A stretch of 64,000 nt of DNA from Platerodrilus igneus (GCA_036346225.1 JARFIW010001368.1:248001-312000); one strand, 5' to 3'; positions 10,537 to 23,517 are shown, counted from the stretch's first letter. Numbers and translations: made by a program. The notes: generated from the letters alone by a model not told the origin.

Positions 10537-13500
10537 ATTAGATAGAAGATTCTTTGTTCTAGCTATAGATCAGGTCGTTTACTTGCCCCGATTAAACGAA
10601 GTAATTACAAAAAATTAATAGTATAATTATTTAAACTGTCCAAGTTGTCTCCATGATTAAACTGATATTTATTTGTAATGTATATTCGTCGTGTTTGCTT
10701 AAGACTTAAAACTTCTAACCCATTGTTAATGTAGCGGCCATTTTAATTATTGTTCTATACTCCATTTCAGTTAAGAAAGTAGTAGATGGTGTTTAGGTCT
10801 ATAATTGTCTGCCATTTTTTACCGGTTGCCATTAAAAGTTCGCATTCGTAGTATCTTTGAGTTCAACAAAGGTGGGAACATTTCCTCCTCTCATAAACTG
10901 CCATCCGTAAGAATTTCTTACTCTAGCAAGATGTTCAAATACAGTTGTTTTTGGCTTAGTAGTAATAGGAAGAAATTATTTCCTCAATTCGTTATAATTT
11001 GCAATCCTTGTCGTATAAATGTCAAAGTATTGTTTATTGAATAAAGTAAAGCTTCGCAAGAACATATTTCTTAAGTTTTAAAATTGATAAAGCTAGAAAA
11101 TTATTCTGAATCCGAAGTACAGTTCATTCGTTTTAATTTTAGGATGACGTCAAATGTAGTAATAAAGTGTTAGCAACTGTATGCAATTAAATACCTAGAA
11201 AACTGCTTAAAGGTTACTGTCATTTAACACATAAAGGTTGACAGCTCTGTGGGATGTTGTCACTAATTCCTCTTGCCGATGGGCATATTCGTATATCTTA
11301 CATTGAATATATTATAATGTAAGCTAGCATTGGCAATGTAGCATATATCCAGTTGTGACGTCATCTTAAAGTCAAAGCGAATTGACTATATCGGCGATAC
11401 TACTTGGGAGTCCGATTAGTAATCGCAACATGGCACTTTAAGTCGGTGTATTTATACAAATTGCCTTCATTATTGATGGTTTTGAAACGGTATTATTCCA
11501 CAGGTCCTTCATATGTTTAATAAATTTCAAGAAAACGAAACTTGCAAGCACTAATTTCATTACTTCGTAAAGCACATCAAGATTGGTAAACACCCATTCT
11601 GCTTTTTTTCTGTTTGTAGTTGCATTGATGCGAGAAAGACAGAGCATCGCATCAATCGGCATTCCTATAGTAGAAACTACGAAAGAAGTCCTTTATGTCA
11701 TAGGTTTATAACTCAATTCAAACATACGTTTAAGATTATTTAAAAGCTTAACTAATATATATATGATAAAGACAGTAATACAATTTGTACGTGTTTTAAA
11801 TTAGACATACGTGAACACGTTCATCTGGGAAAACGACAGAGACAAGTATATGTCCGTATGTTTTGAACTTTATACTTAACAGGCGAACCTTTAGTAAAAT
11901 TATAGTCAACTAGACAAAAATGTTAATTTTTTCGTAAAGCAATGTTGCTAAAGTTATCGTACGGAGAAAGATTTCAATACAGCTGCCGTAAATAGTTTAT
12001 ATTACAGCTTTTGTGCGTTTTTATTCAGATCAATATATGTAACTCAATTTATGAAAATGTGTTTTATTTTAACGGAGTTCATTAAACTCGTAAAACAAGA
12101 CGCCAATTTAAAAATAGTTAAAGCAACTACCTCTATGAAAATAAAATATTATTGGCAACCATGCTTTAATACGGTTTGTATATGCGCGAAGCTTGACGGA
12201 AACTTCCGAATCGGAATATTTATTAGGTATTAAAATTTTCAACTTAATTCATACGAATACAAACGATGACGCAGACGACTTCTTTCCTGGTTTCGACTAT
12301 AGTTGCCATGAACAACAAACTTCTACAAGGCTGATATTTTCTGAAGGTAAAAGTGAGCACGCGACTGATCCGTAAAAGCTAAATGAAGTTACAAAACCAG
12401 TTAGTTTCGCGCTCAAGCAACGGTAAGTCCATTAGCCTTCCTTTTCTTGCATCTGTTGTTTGCAGCAGTACATTTCTGTTGCATATTATGTCAATGTATT
12501 TATTAAATAAAGCGAGGTTTATTTATTTTAATCATAAGTTGGGTTAAATGGCCAGTTTACCATTGCAATTGTCTTATCAGTTGTACGTTTACAGTTTGAG
12601 ACTGTAGTGTGTGTTATAACGCGATTAATTCTTGTCTACTCCTTGGTACACCTATCTGTAAGGGAGCAAAAAATATATCTAATACCTCGGGACTGCTACA
12701 CTGGCTGCAAACTCAGTCTCCCTAAGTATGGGCAGAATCTAAACAAAACACTAATTTTGCTTACAAAAACATAACCTAAGCTATAATAATTTAAGAGCAT
12801 AAAACGTATAATAACTTCTTCAGGGGTGGGATGACCTGTATAGCTTAACACAGTAGTGTACCATTGAATGTACTAAGTCACAAACACACCAGTTCAATAA
12901 ATAAACAATTGGAAGGCAAAGTATTTCTAATGTTTTCGTAATCAAATATGTACAAGAAGAGGTATGTACAAATGAGCAAAATTCGCATTAATTCTTTAAG
13001 AAATATTCAAGCAGCAAAACTATATACAACTGACTTAAACTTTCATAAGTCAAAATTTTATATACAATTATTGGAAAAATTAAATTACGTTAAATTATTT
13101 ACAATTAATTTAAATGCGCCGATAAGTGTCTGAGCTCATAACCCCATCGGTGTTACACTGTTTGCTAATACAAAATATTTATACAAAACACTTTATTTAA
13201 AGTGCTATATTTTCAAAGTGAAATTCAATTTAAATAATGGTCATTATAGTTCAAATTTAATTTCAAGTAAATGCAGCCTGATACCGGGTATTAAAATTAT
13301 CTAGCAGGCATCAGGTAACTTACTAACAATTTTAAAATAGAATTAATTTAGAAGTTCCAGGAATGTTTACAACCAAATCATAGGTGAAGTTACCGATAAA
13401 GATTATTTTTAGTTTACACTTTTGTTTAGATAAATTATGTTCCAAACCCGATCAGATAAGAAGGTCATAAATACCTATTTACAGGATTTGTCGGAAAACC

Positions 13501-14282
13501 ACTATCATCAGGATGCAATCAGCCAAACATACACGCCAGCTGCGTCCTTGACTGGACTTGACCCTTGCAATGACCATGGAATTATGAAGTATCAGCAACC
13601 TTTGCTCTCAAAACTCGCACTTGTAGATTCTTCACCTGCTATTTGTTTAAATTCGAATGGTACAGCTTCCTATGAATTTCCTTTTACTCAAATCCAAATT
13701 TATGCCAACGCCATTAGATAACTGGGAAACCTCTTTCGTTCAAGACGGTACCATCAGTCATCTAATTTTTAAAATAACTACAGTTATTGGTTTCAGCCGT
13801 AACTGACAGCTAAAAATTTGTAATACTTCATTAGCAAAATTTTATTTAAAAGAAATCTTACCTACCACTAGCCTGCTGTAGGTTTTCGTTAAGTTAACAA
13901 CTTTTAAAACGAACTCGCTTCTTTGCAAAAATTCTTCCTAAGAAACCGATCTCTCGAATCACCATCATGCTTGCAAGTTCAAATCAAAAAGACCAGAAAA
14001 CCGAGACGACTTCGAGTATCGCCGTCGGATCTCGAATCCCTACTCCGTTCTAACTTGATCTACCCGCCATAAAACTGTATACTACCATAGATGTATACGC
14101 TACGTAATTAGGATTGCCTACCTATAATGATATTAGCAGGATTTTACACTGCTACATTCTTCACAATTGTTGGGCGCCGTAACTAATAAATAAACAATGA
14201 GACTTCTTACCTCAGGTTTGTGGATCTTAGGAATTGTGCAGCAGCAAAACCAATTTAAATGAGCACGAACTTGACACTAATT
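10537..14282. other. Non-coding AT-rich region
   Basis: No gene that I can support. ORFs of 60-94 codons (for example 13437-13721 and 11438-11662) show no recognisable motif. Near 14166-14182 the minus strand reads CGGCGCCCAAC, which resembles part of an LTR-element primer-binding site, but no LTR was identified. Confidence 0.5.
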
Positions 14283-14346
14283 AGATGGCAAGAGAAAAGC
14301 AAGAACGCCATCAGGTGATGGCGTTCTTGCTTTTCTCTTGCCATCT
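14283..14346. repeat. 64-bp near-perfect palindrome
   Basis: The arms 14283-14313 and 14316-14346 are 31-bp perfect reverse complements separated by only GG. The arm includes GATGGCAAGAGAAAAGC. It could form a cruciform in DNA or a hairpin in RNA. It may be a minimal foldback element or a snap-back artefact; no flanking target duplication is evident. Confidence 0.9.
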
Positions 14347-14590
14347 TATAGAAGTTCTTTTGAAGTTATTTTTGCTTATTGTTTTTGGTTGTTTCATAAG
14401 GGTTATAAATCACTTCATCCTGATGAGATCCAGTCAGATCGAAACTAGTAGATGAATGTTTATTCCCTTTATGAAACAAACAAATTCTTTCATTCATGGC
14501 TATGCAAATTACTAGCTTGCTTTGCATAATTAATAACTTTTTTTCGATTCTTCGTAAAGTTAGTGTTTATTTATACATCGTATATACTTG

Positions 14591-14591
<1 letters not shown>

Positions 14592-14634
<43 letters not shown>
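14592..14634. repeat. (TA)n tract, left junction of unit A
   Basis: About 21 perfect TA dinucleotides immediately before TGCCGTGG, the start of unit A. Confidence 0.95.
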
Positions 14635-14636
<2 letters not shown>

Positions 14637-16641
14637 CCGTGGATTGCTCTCAGGATATCTTAGTAGATTCGAAAATTAATTTATTTTCATTTTTACTAAA
14701 TCGAAAATTGCACACAGTAGAAGAATTTAATAAAAAAAATAATCTCTTATCCAGATTCCTCTCTTCATCATTTTAATTCTGCTTCAGTTCCCAGGCTAGC
14801 TCAGTTGGGCCTCCTCTTGGATACCTAGATTCACTATTATACTCTGTATCGTTCACGCACACTTTCAATAAAACCACAAAATAATACAACCATTATACAA
14901 TATTTATTTACCACTGTTTACAAATAAAATTCAAGATTATCCACTTTTTAGAGATCAAGTTACACCTCCATAAATCCTATTTTTCTACTGTCCTGGATTT
15001 TAATTTAAAATATCAAACACATTGAATATACCCGGAGTAAATGGGCCCTGAATAATATCTTATGTTCTTTCTTTATTTATAATTTATTTTAAATTTGTAT
15101 ACTCTGGAGTATAGTGAGCTCATGATAACCCAGTTAATTATGAATAATGTATGCTTTTGTACTTCGCATACTCTTACAACAAACAAAAAAAAAGAAACCC
15201 ATGTACTCGTAACAATAAAAATTTTAACGTTCCTGATGGAACGTTAATAAGCTTTATCTACACCTTTAGATTTCTATTTAAATACCATAATAAAGTTAGT
15301 TATACGTATTATTTTCAATGCGCAAAATAATGCACAATATTTTCAAAATTCACTCTCCCACGTCACACAATTTTCATAGTTTCATAGTTTATAACAACAA
15401 CAATTTTAAAGCGTTACCTGGAATTTCTTGAAGATCTCTACTCCGTTGACGATGCGGTAAAGTAGTTTCGCTCTGCTCTGCTGGCTGATTCTAGCTCTTT
15501 ATAGAGAAACACCATTTAGGTTGTGCTGTTTGCTCTGCTTTCACGGTGCATCCAAATCCAACTCCAAATTAATTACACTTCTTTCACACTTGCATACTTC
15601 AGTTTAATGTAATTTAAATTCACGTTACTTCACGTCACTTCACGAGCTTGTTTAAGATAAATGTTGCACCTCAAATTAAAATTTAGACTCGCCACTTATT
15701 CGCGTATCAAATTATGAGGCCAACACTGTACTATTTAATTTTAAAATATGTATAATTGCAAACTCGTATTCTGAAGCGGTGAAATTACTAAGCGATCGAA
15801 GTTAAAAGAGAGAGCAATGCTAACTCTCTTCGAGTATTTATACGATTCCGACTGCCACCTCTAGGCCGCTCTTCCCGTGAAAAATCTAATTTAAAATAAC
15901 ACTTCTTCAAATTTTGTTTCAACCGTTTTCTAAATCTCCAAAATTTAGCGCGTCGTTACGATATTTTCCGAAAAATTAATATTCAATATCCCCGTGTTTG
16001 TCTGTTGTACAACTAACGATATCGACCAATAGTATATCCATTGACGTTTTAAAAATCCCGCCTATCTTACCGCTGTCCCTTTCTTATGCATATTATATGT
16101 TTCCTTCTAACCTTGTTTGCGTGGTAGAGAATCGATATTACTGTCCGCGTTCTTTTTACTCCATGTGGACTTGTATACGTGCTTTTTGACTGTCGTTTAA
16201 CCAATATTCTTTGAAACTTGCTTGTTATCTATAAAAATAAGGGAAACCTAAAATTTCGAAAACATGCAGGTGTTCAATTAACCGACGTTTTAACACAACA
16301 TTTCTACGAGTTGGCTTTTCAAGGTATTTTATATTCAACGGCTGTTATGTGTTAGCAAAGCGTTTCACCTTGGTATTATCGATTTTTCATGCTTTTATGC
16401 GTATTACCCGTTCAATTAAACTCAATTAAATTAATAAATTAATTGCATTGGCTTCTACAATTTATTTTCTTTGCGAACCTACTAAACTTTAATCATTATT
16501 TGTAAAATTTTGTTAATACTTGTTACTTTAAAATGAACTAACTGGAATAAATTTGGCACGTTCTGGTTGTTTCCTCTATACAGGGTGTTTGAAATTGCCT
16601 TGTTTATACGTAGATTTAGCCCTTTAAATAAATCCACTACA

Positions 16642-16645
<4 letters not shown>
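14635..16645. mobile_element. TA-flanked non-coding unit A (LTR-like)
   Basis: A 2.0-kb non-coding unit lies between two (TA)n tracts. It starts TGCCGTGG, comparable with the TGYTGTG starts of the 50-55 kb units, and later shares ordered motifs with them such as TCCATGTGGACT near 16160. It is strongly diverged from them. Indel-rich relatives of it make up 26520-27560 and 28240-29560. It is probably a solo LTR or LTR fragment of a gypsy-type element. Confidence 0.5.

Positions 16646-16669
<24 letters not shown>
16646..16669. repeat. (TA)n tract between units A and B
   Basis: Twelve TA dinucleotides separating unit A from the TGCTATG start of unit B. Confidence 0.95.
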
Positions 16670-16674
<5 letters not shown>

Positions 16675-18350
16675 TGTACTACTGGAATTATCGAGCCCCG
16701 ACGTTGGGCTGTAATATTAATTATTGCTATGCTCCTTTATTTTATTCGTGCTCCATCGTTTAGGCGACCATATAAATATTGCTATGAACTCCCTCCAGCA
16801 ACATAACTGGATTTTATCTTGAACCAACCTTGTCGACCAATAACAAAATTTGATATGTTACCGCCTTACTCGTTATCAATTTCGTATTCAACTTATAGCT
16901 CCTCTTTGATTGTTTAAATTATCAAATCACTCCTATTAACTTTATCTTATGACCTCGACTAGCATTTATTTGGAATTACAATATTCAGTTAATGCGATTC
17001 TATATAATGGAACAAATATTACGTACAGTTTTTGTAAATTATTTAAAATACACTTTTCAATTAATTAATGTTGTAAATCTCATTTATCAAAATCATATAC
17101 TTTTTAATCAAACCCAAAGTCACCAAAAAAAAACCTATTATCTTTATAAAAAAAGAAGTGTGGAACGTTCAAAACCTCTTATCATATCACGCACTTTATA
17201 CGTATGCAAGTCTTCTGTTTTGTTGACTTTTTCACATTCATTTATATTAAGCAAATTCAATATTTAAATAAAAAATATAGAAAAATAATGTCTTATAACT
17301 AAAAATCTAACCTGGTCTATTTTCTTCGCATTAACGCATCCATAATCAGCTAATATTTATTTCCCATGCATTAAGCCATCCATTTGAATAAAAATTATTT
17401 TTCCCCAATTCAGGATTATTACATGCCCATTCGAAATATTGTCTTGTGTTTTAGTTTAAAATAAAATTCCCCAAAATCTACTTACGTTTAATCGGCAATC
17501 ATAATTTTCATCTTCGCACTTATACAATTTTTCACTTTGAATTATTATTACGTATCACTTTATTTCATAGTGGCGCACTGCGGCCTTTGTTGAGTTGAAA
17601 ACTGAGTTCGTTATCACTGTATATATATCATTGATCTCCTACTCCGTCAGTGGGTATGGTCTACAAACTCGTCGCTCATTTTAACCAATCAAATCTTTGC
17701 ATTTAAAGTAGTTTCTGATGTAATTTTCTATGCTTTCAAATAATTGTGACCTGCTCGCAGCTGTCTTGTTATCAAACATGCGGGGTTTTGTCGAATCTAA
17801 TCGCTTTTCCATAAACAACTGATGCAATTCGACTTTAATTTTCCTATCTGCATGTTATTTACGCAATTTTTAATCTTCTTCTTATTAAAAATGGTTAACT
17901 ATATGGTACGCATTTACACTGTGCTTCCTGAAGCTTTATTGCTTATCTCCGTATTAACCTAATTGTTTGGAACTCTTTTGAATGCGTGTTTAATTACACT
18001 TTATTATGTTTACTTACAAAATACGCGTGCTTTCACTGAAAAATATCATTACTTGCTTTACCTAAATTAACTAAAACTTTATCTACATGGTGTTAAATAT
18101 TTACTATCTACTTAATGCATGTCTTCCTTATTCCTACGCTAACTATGCGTCTTCCTATGTCTATCTGCGTCGCTTAAAACTATTTATACTTTATATACAG
18201 GGTAGGGTGTTGACTGCTTACTATTTACAAACTATCTCCATTTCTCAATTCTTTTACTAAATAAATGCAGTTTTCTGCTTCCTATGATGATTTCTCATTT
18301 CTAAACGACCTTTACTATAAAGTACACATTTAAACAACCCCTTATCACAG

Positions 18351-18352
<2 letters not shown>
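16670..18352. mobile_element. TA-flanked non-coding unit B
   Basis: A 1.7-kb unit begins TGCTATG and ends CACAGCAA before the next (TA)n, so its ends are partial inverted repeats. Near its left end (about 16692-16712, minus strand) is CAGCCCAACGTCGGGGCTCG, like the primer-binding region CCCAACGTGGGGC of the gypsy element at 63492. Mostly AT-rich, with no convincing ORF. It is best read as LTR-element-derived. Confidence 0.45.

Positions 18353-18396
<44 letters not shown>
18353..18396. repeat. (TA)n tract inside a former gypsy pol reading frame
   Basis: About 22 TA dinucleotides. On the right, the minus-strand frame of the gypsy fragment runs directly into the tract, producing an Ile-Tyr repeat. 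The tract therefore marks an insertion point within coding sequence. Confidence 0.95.
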
Positions 18397-18400
<4 letters not shown>

Positions 18401-19735
18401 CACCGAGGGATTTTCCATTGACATCATCCTTAAATTCATATGAATTGTGATCTGTTATGGATACAACTGTAGCGGGCCTCTTATATAATAGAAGGAATTT
18501 TGCAATATCCTTCGACTCGTTTGACGACTGAGGATGAGTTCGCACAAAAACTTGATCCCAACCACAAATATTGACATTTTATGTGTCAGATTATGATGGC
18601 GGTGACCAGCCTTTGACAGCAACCGCTAACGAGTAAGTATTACCACTTCCTGCCGTTTCATCTCCAGAAATTCCTGATCAGGAAACTTAAGAGTTTTGGG
18701 CACGACTTCCCAAATGGAGAAAATCTGGTGAGCGATATATCCCATCGTGAATGGCGCGATTCAATCACATCTGAACCTCATTCAATACTAGAACCCATCT
18801 AGTATGACAGTCAAAACATAAACTGCGGAGCAACCGGACAATTTCGCGGTTAGCCCTCTCCGCAAGATTACCTTGAGGGTAGTATCTCGACGTGTGTTTG
18901 ACCTGGATACCTTCCTCACTGAACTTACTTAACCATAACTTACTCGAAAACTGAGTACCATTATTGGACAATATTGATTTTGGCTTTCACATAACAGGAA
19001 TACATTTTTGTAGGAATCGATTGAGTACGGCTTTTGTTGAAGTCTTCTTCAACGGAAAAAGCATCACATATTTGCTAAATAAATCGACCCAACATAAAAG
19101 TAGACAGACCCTTTACGTGATCGAGGTAGTGGCCCTATAATGTCAACACTTTAAATTTCATTAATATTTCGTGGCACAATACTGTGCATAGCACCCCACG
19201 AATGAACCACTATTTTAGCCTTTTGACATAACTCGCAACTTGCGATGACTTAGCCAATAATAACAAAGACAGCTGTTTAAAGCATTTTTCAGGTCCAAAA
19301 TGACCTTGCTTCTGGTGTACCTGACGAATCAAATCCAACGATTAAAGTGCCGGCACACAAAGTTTAAATTGCGACTTTTGTACCGAACTCCTTTTGAATA
19401 ACAAACCCTCTTGTAACACAAACCACTTTCCTACCTTAGACTGCTCATCGGTCGACTGCAGTCCCAACATAACCTTACTGCAAAAGCCATCCGTCAACTG
19501 ATCTCCATGAGGACATTTAACATTTTGCATAACTGCTTTATATAATTCGGTCTTCCGCATAACAAATATAGAAACAACAGTGTCATCAGGAGTTTCTATT
19601 AACGCTCCTGCCTCCTTGAGCGGAAAAAGGCATCAGCTAACGCATTTTCGATACCTTTACAATAAACAATTTTAAATTGGTACTCTAGCATAAAGAGTAC
19701 CCAACGCGAGTTACGTTTCAGGCCTTGGGAGCGGT
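18397..19735 (-). pseudogene. Gypsy RNase H-integrase fragment (minus strand)
   Basis: Read leftwards, the fragment starts with an RNase H tail (GIENALADAFF near 19625-19660), continues with an integrase zinc-binding region in a 72-codon ORF at 19342-19560, and then the catalytic core at 18765-18971 (NGTQFSSKLW, then ERANREIVRLLRSL). The normal core motif has Asp before Asn-Gly; here the residue is Asn (SNNGTQF), so a catalytic residue is lost. Several stops and frame changes separate the pieces. It belongs to a different gypsy lineage from the plus-strand element at 20612, and its distal end is cut by the (TA)n tract of unit B. Confidence 0.75.
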
Positions 19736-20345
19736 GTTTTTAATAACTACTTCCAAAATCTTCCTAAACAATTTTATTAGTTTAATCAGACATTAACTAT
19801 GGAATTTTAACAAACTGGTTTAAAATTACGCTAAGTCGAAATAATTACTAATTGAACTAATATGAGGGTGAGTAGCCCTAGCAAACTGCAATACTAAAGC
19901 TGAAATACTTGAAACTGACTGCCTGGTCTTGGGGCTCCCGAGGTATTTATGTTGTCCCTGCCACTCATAATTCTGTGGGAACTTGCACAGCTCAGGTTTG
20001 CTTATTTCTTAATACTTTTACTTTCTAGGTAATTGCGGTACCCTAACCGTCTGTGAGCTGCCACCTGCAGTATCACTATCGTCTGGAATACATTGTATTG
20101 CATCCGTTCTCATGAACTGTTTATAACCTTTTTATATTTATCCTTTAATTACATTGTTGTACTTGACTTAATAATTTCTTAATGTTTTCTAATAATTTCC
20201 TGTTAGTTTCTATTTTATAATACATATATAAATAGAGGGGTACATAACTCCTTCCGACGTAAATGAAGAATTAAGGTTTTCTTGCTTAATTTTTAAATTC
20301 ATAAAATTCATTATTTAAAATTCATGGTTCCTAAGGGTATATTTG
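19736..20345. other. Non-coding region with a TATA-like box
   Basis: No ORF of note. TATATAAATAGAGGGG at about 20225-20240 on the plus strand looks like a core promoter, perhaps of a relic LTR. The left part (19735-20110) is of unknown origin. Confidence 0.35.
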
Positions 20346-20349
20346 TTTC

Positions 20350-20600
20350 TTTATTTACCTTTGTTTCCTTAAATCTAAAACTGTTTTCTTTATTCTTATA
20401 TTTAAGATACATTTTGTAAAATACATATATGATCAATAAAATAATTAAAATGACTAATACAATTGTCCAAACGCTTATGTTATAGTTCACTTAAGTGTTC
20501 TTTGTAGTTTTCTATCAATTTCATGGCGTGGTTGATTTCGTCTAAGTCTAGGCGTTCTAGCTGCATGGGTTTCTTGCCTGAAGTAGTCGGTATGCTTTTG
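20350..20600 (-). pseudogene. Env-like C-terminal fragment with a membrane segment
   Basis: On the minus strand, a charged stretch containing LDLDEINHAMKLIENYKEHL is followed, after an apparent one-base frame change near 20485, by a strongly hydrophobic Ile/Leu/Val segment of about 20 residues and then a Lys-rich tail. Helix, membrane anchor, then short basic tail is the layout of the C-terminus of errantivirus (insect gypsy-group) Env proteins. Only the end is present, so the identification rests on architecture. It could belong to the same minus-strand element as the gag-protease remnant at 33130-36065. It is broken and lacks the ectodomain. Confidence 0.4.
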
Positions 20601-20611
20601 TAAAGATTGGT

Positions 20612-22501
20612 TTGTTATCCGTTAGTTCGATATTATGTTTAACTGTATTGGTAAAGGTTAAGGGTATTGAATTAGTAAATCAAGTGGTAAATCAGAACAT
20701 TCAAGAAATAAGAAGCACGGAAAGAAGCGAGTTGATACCGTCTAAATTTAAAGTGAAACCACCCACATTCGATGGTAAAACACCTTGGCCTACATATTTG
20801 AAACAGTTTGAAGCTGCTGCAATAGCCAACGGTTGGTGCAACAAAGAGAAGGCTATCTCCTTAATAGTGGCCCTGCGGGGGGAAGCTCTTAACATCTTAC
20901 AAATGATTCCCGATCACCAGCAGAATGATTACGGCCTCTTAACATCAAAGCTTGAGATGAGATATGGAGATGCTCACCTTCAACAGGTTTACCACTCACA
21001 AGTTAAGAACCGCTCGCAAAAGACAAGTGAAAGCCTGCAAGAATTCGAAGCTGACATCGCCAGATTAGCTAGATTGGCATACCCAACGGCACCAGATAGT
21101 TTCCTCGAACAACTGGCTGTTCAAACATTTGTGAATGGCGTTAGAGACAGCGAAATACAGCAAGCGCTAAGATTAGCACGGCCAAAAATGTTAGACGACG
21201 CACTGGCTCATGCACTTGAATTTGAAGCAGCTAAGCAGACATCACACAGGATGAGTCACAAAGTTCGGTCTTTATTAGAAGAACCCGAGCAATCGCAGAA
21301 CAGCGTAGAAGAGATAATCAACCGTGTATTTGAAAAGCAAAAGGCGGAAAGGCTGAAAAGACAACTACCGCGGAGATGGCGTCTACGATGCTGGAGCTGC
21401 GTTGAAGTTGGTCATATGCAGAGACGCTGTACTCAACCAAAGAAACAACCGGTTGCGCCAAAGCAGGTCAATGTAAGGTGGCGAACTTCGACAGCACAGC
21501 GTAGTGCCCCGGAGATTATCATCCGTGCTGCATCGTCGGTGGAAAGTCTAGACAGCATTTATATCGATGGTAGAATTAATGGTAGGGTTGCCCGATTACT
21601 TGTGGATACAGGAGCGACAAAAACTATTGTGAGACCAGATTTGGTTGGTCGTGGAAAAGTGCTACCTGTATCGGTGTGCCTCCGAACGGCAAGTGGTGAG
21701 AAGATTTGTACTCACGGAGAGACTGCCGTTATGTTGACAATTGGGGACAAATTAATTAATCATCGAGTGTTGGTAGCCGAAATTACAGAAGAAGTGATCT
21801 TGGGAATGGATCTCATGAGAGAATATGGGTTTCATGTAAACATGAAAGAAAATGTGCTTCGGATAGATGATGATGAGATTCCATTTCAAGGTACGAGTAA
21901 CCAGACGATGCAAGTTCGAATGATTTGCGATATGAAAATACCCGAGAAGGCGGAAATGATAGTAATGGGACGCCCGGATGGTACGCACCAAGAAGGACAA
22001 GTATGCATGATGGAAGCAACTGAATCGCGAATGGGTCAGGAGGGATTACTGATTGGAAGAACGCTGGTAAAGTTTCGAAATATGGTACCAGTAAGGGTGC
22101 TGAAAATTTATCCACATACGGTGACCCTGAAGAAAGACACGATTGTGGGAAGTTGCATTCCAGTATGCCATATTAAACGTTGTGTGGACGACACGAAAGA
22201 TAAACCAGCCAACGGTTGCTCACAGAAATTGCTGGATATGTTAATACCTTCGTGTCAAGGATTAAACGGCGACCAACTGGGCAAGGTAAAAGAGCTGGTC
22301 GGACGATATCGAGGTGTGTTTGCACTGGATGATAGTGAGAAAGGAAGGACGAATGTTGTGCAACACAAGATCAATACTGGAGATGCGCAACCGATAAGAC
22401 AACACCCCAGACGGCTTCCTTTGGCAAAACGTAAGGAAGCTGAGCAAATTATCACCGATATGGAAGAACAGGGAGTGATTGAACCCTCGAATAGTCTATG
22501 A
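20612..22501 (+). pseudogene. Gag-protease-RT N-terminus of gypsy element
   Basis: This is a 629-codon ORF. The conserved Gag capsid block starts near residue 45 (PPTFDGKTPWPTYLKQFE). A CX2CX4HX4C nucleocapsid zinc knuckle lies at residues 260-273. The aspartic protease active site LLVDTGATKT is around residue 332 and the ILGMDLM flap-region motif near 395. Reverse transcriptase begins near residue 590 and is cut by TGA at 22499-22501, where relatives have Trp. Gag, protease and RT share one frame, without the frameshift site many gypsy elements use. Gag would form the particle and the protease would cleave the polyprotein. The start codon is the first in-frame Met; since the 5' end of the element is missing, the true start is uncertain. 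Confidence 0.85.
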
Positions 22502-22930
22502 GCATCCCCGGTAGTGCTTGTCAAGAAAAAGGACGGGTCGACAAGGTTTTGTGTAGACTACCGGCGGCTTAACAATGTGACAAAGAAAGACAGCTATCCT
22601 TTGCCCAGAATTGATGACACCTTGAATACTCTATCCGGATCTAAATGGTTTTCGACCTTGGACTTGAAAAGCGGATACTGGCAGGTAAGCTTGGAGCCAA
22701 ACGATAAAGAAAAGACTGCGTTTACAATCGGAACTGGATTATGGCAGTTCAAGGTCATGCCATTTGGATTATGCAATGCCCCTGCTACTTTTGAACGATT
22801 GATGGGGTCGATACTGCGTGGACTGTCTTGGAAGACTTGTCTGGTGTACCTAGACAACGTGATAGTGTTAGGCCGGTCCTTTGAAGAACACCTTAAGAAC
22901 CTAGATTACGCGGGGCAAACCTTACATTGA
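22502..22930 (+). pseudogene. Gypsy reverse transcriptase palm/fingers, mutated YXDD
   Basis: Continues directly after the premature stop. RT motifs are clear: [20 protein letters not shown], then [13 protein letters not shown], then [16 protein letters not shown]. The catalytic box reads Tyr-Leu-Asp-Asn (codon 22856-22858 is AAC) instead of Tyr-X-Asp-Asp, which should abolish metal binding and polymerase activity. A frame change near 22915-22930 separates it from the next part. Even without the stops this RT should be dead. Confidence 0.85.
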
Positions 22931-23517
22931 GCCCCAAGAAGTGCCACCTATTTGGAAAAGAGGTGAAATACCTAGGACATGTCGTTTCGGAGACCGGAAT
23001 AAGAGCTGACCCTGACAAAATAAAAACGGTGCAAAAGTGGCATACACCAGCAGATATACACCAACTACGCAGTTTTCTAGGATTGTGCAAATATTACCGA
23101 CGTTTTATGCTTGGGTTTGCGAACATTGCCAAACCGTTAACAAAATTAACCGAAAATGGACAAAAATATGATTGGAATGACGACTGCCACAGTGCATTTG
23201 AACAACCGAAATGGCTACTAGTTACAGCATCAATTTTGAGTTATCCACGGATGGAAGGGAAATTTGTGTTGGATACCAATGCCAGTAACACAGCTATAGG
23301 AGGCGTTCTTTCTCAAGTCCAGGACGGACAAGAAAAAGTTATTGGGTATTTCAGCAAGGTCTTGTCGCGGCCAGAAAGGAACTATTGTGTGACAAGAAGG
23401 GAGCTGTTGGCCGTCGTCAAATCCGTAGAACACTTTTATAAGAACTTATACGGCCAAATTCCTGTTGAGAACAGACCATGCTGCACTGAAATGGTTACTG
23501 CAGTTTCGAAATCCTGA
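22927..23517 (+). pseudogene. Gypsy RT thumb and RNase H start
   Basis: This 196-codon ORF contains KCHLFGKEVKYLGHVVSETG (RT connection), RSFLGLCKYYRRF, and the start of RNase H (FVLDTNASNTAIGGVLSQVQ). The usual catalytic Asp context DAS reads NAS here, a second Asp-to-Asn change. The frame breaks near 23470 just before the DHAALKWLL block, which continues in the next ORF. Confidence 0.8.

Noticed and set aside
13437..13721. 94-codon plus-strand ORF
   Set aside because: Composition is protein-like, but no motif, splice context or paralogue supports it; length is within chance expectation for the region.
14160..14185. Primer-binding-site-like GGCGCCCAAC on the minus strand
   Set aside because: The expected leading TGG is imperfect and no adjoining LTR could be defined.
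14588..14776. ORFs containing Ile-Tyr runs (also at 16567, 18257, 18345, 46658, 50747, 56376)
   Set aside because: They read through (TA)n tracts and have no other support.
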